A stretch of DNA of 10,696 nt. Source: Clostridiales bacterium (GTDB lineage Bacteria; Bacillota; Clostridia; Lachnospirales; Anaerotignaceae). The notes below the pieces were generated by a model. That model saw nothing but the letters and a program-made list of their open reading frames with translations. It was not told where the DNA came from and did not search any database. The position numbers were made by a program, and so were the translations under genes. Position 1 is the stretch's first letter; each line of letters opens with the position of its first letter. Location: contig JAHZAW010000053.1 of NCBI GenBank assembly GCA_019423725.1, forward strand, positions 2,962 through 13,657. The letters run 5' to 3'. This document shows, in pieces, positions 6,308-10,696 of this stretch.

Positions 6308-7012
6308 TTATTCGTAATTTATAACAAGTCCTGGACAAGTTTCTCTCTCTCGCCTATGGATACATTCCTTTAGATAGTTTATTTCTCCGTTTATGGTTGT
6401 AAATTTCTGCTCCGTTATAAATAACAGCTCATTGGCTTTCACATACTCAGTTTCTGCTATGTATTTGAAAATATATATGACATTTACATAGGGTTCATAC
6501 ATCTTATTGGCCTTCAGCTCATTTATTATATCGTTATATTCATTTACGATGGCAAGCCCTGATTCATAATCTCCCAAAAAGAAATTTACATAGGCCAGCT
6601 CAAGATAATATACCCTCCTGAAACTCCTATAAACTTTTTTCATGTCAATGCCAAGGAGGATCTTACGGGCAGTATTAAAATCATTCTTTTCACAATATCC
6701 CATGGCCATATTAGACTTTATAACAGCCTTGAGCCTTGGAGATATGTCCTCCTTCAGAAATTCCCTGTTGGCCTCTATATACTTATCCGGATTCTTTTCC
6801 ACCGTTAGTATGGTGCCAAGGTCATCGATCTGTTTCAAAAACTTTTTAAGCCATATAATATTTATTACCGCTGCCGCTGACACCAGAACTATCCATGTCG
6901 CAAAAACCATGGGTATTACGATATCTTTATTTTCCATATTCACCGCCATTATGATCTCAACGGCATATATGGCAGCAGCAGCTAAAACATAATTACGTTT
7001 GATATTTTTCAT
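6308..7012 (-). CDS. Two-helix membrane protein with TPR-like cytoplasmic domain
   Basis: A 234-residue protein without a name I can support. Two hydrophobic segments near the N-terminus (about residues 7-23 and 31-54, joined by a short loop NMENKD) predict both ends in the cytoplasm. The remaining ~180 residues are helical with repeat-like spacing (AMGYCEKNDFNTARKILLGI, LAYVNFFLGDYESGLAIVNEY, EYVKANELL), typical of TPR-type scaffolds. An AAAGGA element lies 12 bases before ATG 7012, a little far; a 6-bp inverted repeat GGCCAT/ATGGCC (7014-7019 and 7040-7045) brackets that site and could loop it out. It follows the TlpA-like gene by 48 bases without a terminator and precedes the lipoprotein by 33 bases, so it probably belongs to the same transcript. 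Confidence 0.8.
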   Translation of the reverse strand: MKNIKRNYVLAAAAIYAVEIIMAVNMENKDIVIPMVFATWIVLVSAAAVINIIWLKKFLKQIDDLGTILTVEKNPDKYIEANREFLKEDISPRLKAVIKSNMAMGYCEKNDFNTARKILLGIDMKKVYRSFRRVYYLELAYVNFFLGDYESGLAIVNEYNDIINELKANKMYEPYVNVIYIFKYIAETEYVKANELLFITEQKFTTINGEINYLKECIHRRERETCPGLVINYE

Positions 7013-7060
7013 AGGCCATCACAATCCTTTATAATTAATATGGCCCTTTATATAAAACTG

Positions 7061-7648
7061 TCATGCGTTCTCTGTTTCTTCTACCACACTTGTAAGCTCT
7101 TCAAAAAGCGGATTAAAGTATTCCTTAAACATTACTTCTCCTTCAAGAGATCCCTTCTCAAAGAACTGTATTACCCCATCTTTATCAAATATTACTGTAA
7201 CGGGTATACTCTGGGCGTCATACACGAGCGAATCCTCAAGGTCTACCTGGGCAGCCTCAAATGTATATCCGTTTTCTTCCATAAAAGCTTCTATGGTTTC
7301 CTTATCATCACCGCAGTTAAGGGCAATAATATTTATCTTATCACCGTATTCGTCCTTAAGCATCTGAAGTGCAGGCATCTCTCCAACACAGTATCCACAC
7401 CATGTGGCCCAGAAAGTCATTATGGTCGGTTTTCCAAAATAATCCGATACTACTGCTTCAGTATCATCAAGTTTTTTAATGGTTATGTCAGGTGCCACTT
7501 CACCCTTAGCAGCATATTTTGTTTCTTCCTTTTCCTCTGCGCTGTATTCGCTTGGGTCCTTTACTTCGATCTCTTTGCCAGACATTTTTGATGTGCATGC
7601 CGTGAGTGAAAGGCTCGCTATTAAAAGTGCTAAAATTCTTTTTTTCAT
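7061..7648 (-). CDS. TlpA/ResA-like thioredoxin-fold lipoprotein
   Basis: A 195-residue extracytoplasmic thiol–disulfide protein. The signal peptide ends in a lipobox LTAC (Cys18), anchoring it to the outer face of the membrane, followed by a charged linker to about residue 48. The redoxin domain has the active site WCGYC (C84, C87), the upstream FWATW strand, and cis-Pro149 in SIPVTVIFD. Proteins of this type (ResA, TlpA, redoxin-domain families) reduce or exchange disulfides outside the cytoplasm and need an electron donor in the membrane. The gene directly upstream encodes a membrane polyferredoxin, ending only four bases before this ATG. The ribosome binding site AGAGGTGA overlaps that stop codon, so translation is probably coupled. 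The downstream partner is not identifiable from sequence. Confidence 0.93.
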   Translation of the reverse strand: MKKRILALLIASLSLTACTSKMSGKEIEVKDPSEYSAEEKEETKYAAKGEVAPDITIKKLDDTEAVVSDYFGKPTIMTFWATWCGYCVGEMPALQMLKDEYGDKINIIALNCGDDKETIEAFMEENGYTFEAAQVDLEDSLVYDAQSIPVTVIFDKDGVIQFFEKGSLEGEVMFKEYFNPLFEELTSVVEETENA

Positions 7649-7652
7649 ATAT

Positions 7653-8477
7653 TCACCTCTTTTTAGTTTTCCACCTGATGGCTTTTTCAGAACATAGGTC
7701 TATACATTCTCCACAGGATATACATTCCTTATCCCCAACTCTGTTTATATCCATTTTACATTCCCTGATACATCTTCCGCAGCCATTACATTTATGTTCG
7801 TCCATGGTCACGCCAACAACTGAGATCCTATTGAAAAATGAGTATATGGCTCCCAGAGGGCATATAAACCTGCAGAATCCCCTATAGGCAAATATTACAC
7901 CTATGACAGTTATGACAAGCACAGCAGCTTTCCAGTTAAAAAGCGCACCTCTTAAAGCCGCTATCTGCTCATCATATATGGACAGCGGTATTCCGGCTTC
8001 CAGCGTTCCCGCCGGACATATATATTTACAAAATCCCGGATATGCATACAGCAGCGGAAGTACTATTACAAACACCACCAGGATAATATACTTCAGATAG
8101 GACAGTTTTTTTGTAATGGCGTTTTTCTTAAGTTTTGGGGCCGGTATCTTATAAAGCAGTTCCTGTATTAGCCCAAATGGACACAAAAAACCGCATATGA
8201 ACCTCCCAAATAATACACCAAACAAAAGCAGTGTGCCTATCATATAAAATGGTATCTTCCTGCCGGAAGCCGATATTGCATTCTGAAAGCTTCCCAGCGG
8301 GCAGGATGCCACCGCTCCAGGACATGAATAACAGTTAAGTCCCGGCACACAGGCTCCCTTTGTTTTTCCATAATATAATACGCCGTCTGAAAATCCCTTG
8401 AAATTCGCGTTATAAACAAGGGCACTCATAAGCTGTACGATTTTTCTTTTAAATTTTATATCAGCCAATTCCAACAC
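7653..8477 (-). CDS. Membrane 4Fe-4S polyferredoxin (NapH-like)
   Basis: A 274-residue integral membrane iron-sulfur protein. Near the N-terminus is a Cys-rich stretch GLNCYSCPGAVASCPLG. Hydrophobic segments at about 75-95, 130-148 and 186-205 alternate with CxxxCP motifs typical of NapH/Fer4_5 proteins (CGFLCPFG, CKYICPAG, CRFICPLG). The C-terminus has two ferredoxin-type cluster sites, CNGCGRCIREC and CISCGECIDLC; the usual Pro after the first is Lys. It should pass electrons from a cytoplasmic donor across or along the membrane. The likely acceptor is the TlpA-like lipoprotein encoded next. The start is uncertain: GTG 8477 has no spaced ribosome binding site, while TTG 8468 has GGAG ten bases upstream. 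Either start overlaps the end of the CXXC microprotein gene, suggesting translational coupling. Confidence 0.9.
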   Translation of the reverse strand: MLELADIKFKRKIVQLMSALVYNANFKGFSDGVLYYGKTKGACVPGLNCYSCPGAVASCPLGSFQNAISASGRKIPFYMIGTLLLFGVLFGRFICGFLCPFGLIQELLYKIPAPKLKKNAITKKLSYLKYIILVVFVIVLPLLYAYPGFCKYICPAGTLEAGIPLSIYDEQIAALRGALFNWKAAVLVITVIGVIFAYRGFCRFICPLGAIYSFFNRISVVGVTMDEHKCNGCGRCIRECKMDINRVGDKECISCGECIDLCSEKAIRWKTKKR

Positions 8478-8598
8478 ACTCCAGACATACTCTTATGCCT
8501 TTATTAAAGGTGTCAGAAAATCCTCCATTAAATACCCCTGCCGTTATAAGTGCGGCTGAAAGGGCAATCAGAGTTATTTTTATGCCATTTTTTCTCAT
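8461..8598 (-). CDS. CXXC membrane microprotein (CD1871A-like)
   Basis: A 45-residue gene that is easily missed. ATG 8598 has GGAGGA four bases upstream, and the frame ends with TGA at 8461-8463 inside the next gene. The protein starts MRKNGIK, has one hydrophobic helix (about residues 6-24) and a short tail ending RVCLECVGIG, so a CxxC pair sits near the C-terminus. With the positive N-terminus inside, the CxxC should face outward. Small proteins of this design next to a polyferredoxin and a TlpA-like protein are known to me as the CD1871A family; its function is not established. It lies 15 bases after the YbjQ-like gene. A role as thiol carrier between the polyferredoxin and the lipoprotein is my inference. 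Confidence 0.85.
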   Translation of the reverse strand: MRKNGIKITLIALSAALITAGVFNGGFSDTFNKGIRVCLECVGIG

Positions 8599-8613
8599 CC
8601 GTTCCTCCAAATG

Positions 8614-8922
8614 TCAGATAAATCTTACGGCTGTTCCATAGGCCGTTACTTCTGACGCTGACTGCATCACCGAACTGGTGCTGAATCTCACGCCGACCAC
8701 TGCATCCGCCCCCTTATCAGCTGCATCACTGGTCATCCTTACCAGAGCTTCCTCCTGGGCTTCTTCTATCATATCCGTATATCCCTTGATCTCTCCGCCA
8801 ATGATAGTCTTGAAACTGGCTCCGATATCTTTACCGATATTTTTGGAATTTACTGTTGTTCCCTTAGCTATCCCGATGATCTCATAGGGTCTTCCGATAT
8901 TTTCAGTGGTAGTTATAAGCAT
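8614..8922 (-). CDS. YbjQ/DUF74 family protein
   Basis: A 102-residue small cytosolic protein. The beginning MLITTTENIGRPYE, the central RMTSDAADKGADAVVGVRF and the ending AVRFI are characteristic of the YbjQ (DUF74) family, which has a heavy-metal-binding-type fold and assembles as a pentamer; the biological role is unclear. The open frame extends 27 codons further upstream to 9003, but ATG 8922 is preferred: TTAGGAGGA lies six bases before it, the length matches the family, and the extension overlaps the predicted -10 box. It is the first gene of the minus-strand cluster, 15 bases ahead of the CXXC microprotein. It contains no cysteine, so any role in redox chemistry would be indirect. Confidence 0.92.
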   Translation of the reverse strand: MLITTTENIGRPYEIIGIAKGTTVNSKNIGKDIGASFKTIIGGEIKGYTDMIEEAQEEALVRMTSDAADKGADAVVGVRFSTSSVMQSASEVTAYGTAVRFI

Positions 8923-8973
8923 AATCATTCCTCCTAACAAATAATTGGTATTTTTCCATTTATTTATACCCGC

Positions 8974-8979
8974 ATTATA
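8974..8979 (-). promoter_or_regulatory. Predicted -10 box of the redox operon
   Basis: On the minus strand a perfect TATAAT lies about 50 bases before ATG 8922, preceded by ATG as in the J-domain promoter. No good -35 box is present at 16-18 bases (TGGTAT at 17), so an activator or alternative recognition may be needed. Confidence 0.4.
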
Positions 8980-9180
8980 CATTAAAACTTCCGTTAATAC
9001 CATAGAGTTAAACTTATTTTAAGAAAGGCGAAAAAAAGAATTATAATTTTTTCTAGACTTTTTATCACCCTGCAAAATAGAGCTGTCAAAGTTCAAAGTT
9101 TATTCAATTTTTGGGGATCATTCCTTATATTATTTCACTAAGTAAACTGAATATTTTTATAAAAGTTCATTTGTTTGTAG

Positions 9181-9214
9181 AAAAAAACGGAGAAAACCTT
9201 ACAGGTCTCCTCCG
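9181..9214 (-). terminator. Rho-independent terminator of the ispH–S1 gene
   Basis: Plus-strand arms CGGAGAAAACC (9188-9198) and GGTCTCCTCCG (9204-9214) form an 11-bp stem (some G·U pairs in the minus-strand RNA) with a 5-nt loop. A seven-T tract follows on the minus strand. It starts 18 bases after the stop codon. Confidence 0.88.
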
Positions 9215-9232
9215 CTTTTAAAGTTCTAAAAA

Positions 9233-10696
9233 TTATTCTTCAGTTGTTTCCTCTGCGGGAGTTTCCTCAGCAGCAGGAGCGTCAGCTTCCTTCTTTGAAA
9301 GGCTGATCTTCTTCTGCTCTGCGTTTACATCGATAACTTTAACCTTGATGATCTCTCCGATCTTAAGCTCATCTTCGGGTTTTTCAACACGTTTGTTAGC
9401 GATCTGAGAAATATGAACAAGTCCGTCAACACCGGGCTCAAGTTCAATGAACGCACCAAAGGGAACCATACGTACAACTTTACCCTCAACGATTGAACCT
9501 ACAACATATTTGTCAGCTGCAAGAGTCCAAGGGTTAGGTGTTACATCTTTAAGTGAAAGAGAGATTTTGCTCTTTTCTTTATCAACGTCAAGAACAACAA
9601 CTTCTACAGTGTCGCCCTCTGAAAGTACTTCCTTGGGATTTGAGATTCTTCCCCAGCTCATCTCTGAAATGTGGATAAGTCCATCAACTCCGCCGAGGTC
9701 AACAAATGCACCAAAGTCTGTGATTCTTGATACTTTACCAGTAACTTTCTTTCCAGCCTCAAGAGAAGCGAATACAGCTGCTTTTCTTTCTTCTGCTTCT
9801 TTAGCAAGAAGGGCTTTTCTTCCTCCGATATAACGATGCTTTGATTTGTCAAGCTCAATAATGTTGAATGTAAGTTCTGTTCCAACATAAGCGCTGAGGT
9901 CCTCTACAAATCTTCCCGAAACCTGTGATGAAGGAATAAATACATGGATCTCGTTTACATCAGCAATAAGTCCGCCTTTAACATTCTTTATGATCTTTCC
10001 AGTTACAGGTGTTTTTTCTTCATAAGCCTTTTCGATCTCTTCAAGGCCCTTCTGTGATTCTACTTTCTTTCTTGAAAGCTGTACGTTTCCTTCTCCGTCG
10101 TTAACTCTTACAACAAAGACTTCAATCTCGTCGCCGGGTTTAACAGTCTTGCTGGGGATAACGCTCTTGTCGTTGCTGAACTCATCTCTTGAGATGATTC
10201 CGTCTGACTTATATCCGAGATTAACTGAAACTTCTTCGCCAGCTGTAGAAATAACTGTACCCTTAACAATATCACCTGTATGTAAAGTTACAAAAGAATC
10301 GTTAAGCATCTGCTCAAATGTAAGCTCTTCACCTTCCATAGTATTTTTAACTTCGTCCATTTCGCTCATAGTAGTAATAACCTCCTTTATTATTGCAGGG
10401 GGTGTAGACGCTCCTGCAGTTATACCAATTCTATCATTAAATTTATAATTATTCAACACCAAATCTTTAATTGTTTCAATATAATAAGTGTTTTGGCAAT
10501 TTTTTTCACAAATTTCATAGAGTTTTTGTGTGTTTGAGCTTCCTTTATCACCAATTACCAACATTTTGTCAACATTTTTGGATATTTTGACAGCTTCTTT
10601 CTGCCTCTCCTCTGTAGCTGAACATATGGTATTATGGGCAGAAATATGGCCGCTTTTTTTATTTAATACACTTAGTATATCATTGTATTTACTTTC
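9233..10696 (-). CDS. ispH-rpsA: IspH–ribosomal protein S1 fusion, 5' end missing (partial)
   Basis: The frame runs from the right window edge to TAA at 9233-9235; 487 residues are visible. The first ~110 are the C-terminal third of 4-hydroxy-3-methylbut-2-enyl diphosphate reductase (last step of the MEP isoprenoid pathway): the third cluster Cys in HNTICSAT (residue 25), the substrate-binding SSN (53-55) and TAGAST (93-98). After a linker follow four S1 RNA-binding domains (about 141-214, 225-295, 310-385 and 395-465); the last two are the most canonical (TDFGAFVDL...GLIHISEMSW, VPFGAFIEL...GLVHISQIA). The tail is acidic and Ala/Glu-rich. S1-type proteins bind mRNA on the 30S ribosome. IspH–S1 fusions are a known arrangement in Clostridia. 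An internal Shine-Dalgarno plus ATG may also give free S1. Confidence 0.94.
   Translation of the reverse strand, partial: ESKYNDILSVLNKKSGHISAHNTICSATEERQKEAVKISKNVDKMLVIGDKGSSNTQKLYEICEKNCQNTYYIETIKDLVLNNYKFNDRIGITAGASTPPAIIKEVITTMSEMDEVKNTMEGEELTFEQMLNDSFVTLHTGDIVKGTVISTAGEEVSVNLGYKSDGIISRDEFSNDKSVIPSKTVKPGDEIEVFVVRVNDGEGNVQLSRKKVESQKGLEEIEKAYEEKTPVTGKIIKNVKGGLIADVNEIHVFIPSSQVSGRFVEDLSAYVGTELTFNIIELDKSKHRYIGGRKALLAKEAEERKAAVFASLEAGKKVTGKVSRITDFGAFVDLGGVDGLIHISEMSWGRISNPKEVLSEGDTVEVVVLDVDKEKSKISLSLKDVTPNPWTLAADKYVVGSIVEGKVVRMVPFGAFIELEPGVDGLVHISQIANKRVEKPEDELKIGEIIKVKVIDVNAEQKKISLSKKEADAPAAEETPAEETTEE
10367..10388 (-). promoter_or_regulatory. Possible internal translation start for a free S1 protein
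   Basis: On the minus strand AAAGGAGG (10388-10381) is followed after 11 bases by ATG (10369-10367), in the same frame as the fusion and exactly at the IspH/S1 boundary. The product would be 378 residues starting MSEMDEVKNT, the size of a normal four-domain Firmicutes S1. The motif also encodes the IspH residues KEV, so it may be coincidental. Confidence 0.4.

Noticed and set aside
7040..7591. 183-codon open frame on the plus strand
   Set aside because: It lies almost wholly antisense to the TlpA-like gene, whose signal peptide, WCGYC and cis-Pro are intact; the plus-strand product is Phe/Cys/Tyr-rich and resembles no family.
8923..9003. 27-codon N-terminal extension of the YbjQ-like protein
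   Set aside because: It contains the predicted -10 box and exceeds the usual family length; ATG 8922 has a well-spaced GGAGGA.
9447..9833. Plus-strand open frame antisense to the S1 domains
   Set aside because: Shadow of the strongly biased S1 coding sequence; Ser/Thr/Pro-rich with no domain.

Overview
The window looks like a chromosomal stretch from a low-GC Gram-positive anaerobe of the class Clostridia, probably Lachnospiraceae or a close relative. The markers are lineage-typical gene types: a DUF5685-like protein next to a J-domain protein, an IspH–ribosomal S1 fusion, a CD1871A-type CXXC microprotein beside a polyferredoxin and a TlpA-like lipoprotein, strong AGGAGG-type ribosome binding sites and frequent ATA/AGG codons. 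I saw no rRNA, tRNA, CRISPR array, transposase or phage gene. This placement rests on recognition by eye, not on a search.

Left part, plus strand (2-3242): the 3' end of a DUF5685-like gene, then a J-domain co-chaperone with a Gly-rich linker, a TPR-like region and a seven-cysteine tail, closed by a clear intrinsic terminator. Next is glutamine-dependent NAD+ synthetase (nadE) with its own near-consensus promoter. The real nadE start is ATG 1314, not the longer open frame upstream.

Middle part (3243-5602): an A/T-rich block with a divergent pair, a Crp/Fnr-family regulator (minus) and an alpha/beta hydrolase (plus). A perfect 22-bp palindrome lies between them and supplies the -35 element of both predicted promoters. 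This is a compact, probably autoregulated two-gene switch. It is flanked by two gene-free stretches of 322 and 423 bases, the second holding a long hairpin.

Right-centre (5603-8922), minus strand: six closely spaced genes read as one likely operon. In transcription order they are a YbjQ/DUF74 protein, a 45-residue CXXC membrane microprotein (8461-8598), a membrane polyferredoxin, a TlpA-like thioredoxin lipoprotein, a two-helix membrane protein with a helical-repeat-like cytoplasmic part, and an unrecognised lipoprotein. The middle three suggest a relay taking electrons from the cytoplasm through membrane-bound Fe-S clusters to thiols outside the cell. That role is inferred.

Right end (9233-10696), minus strand: the C-terminal part of IspH fused in frame to a four-S1-domain protein, running off the window edge. 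Inside the fused frame a Shine-Dalgarno-like AAAGGAGG sits 11 nt before an ATG that would yield a free S1 protein of 378 residues.
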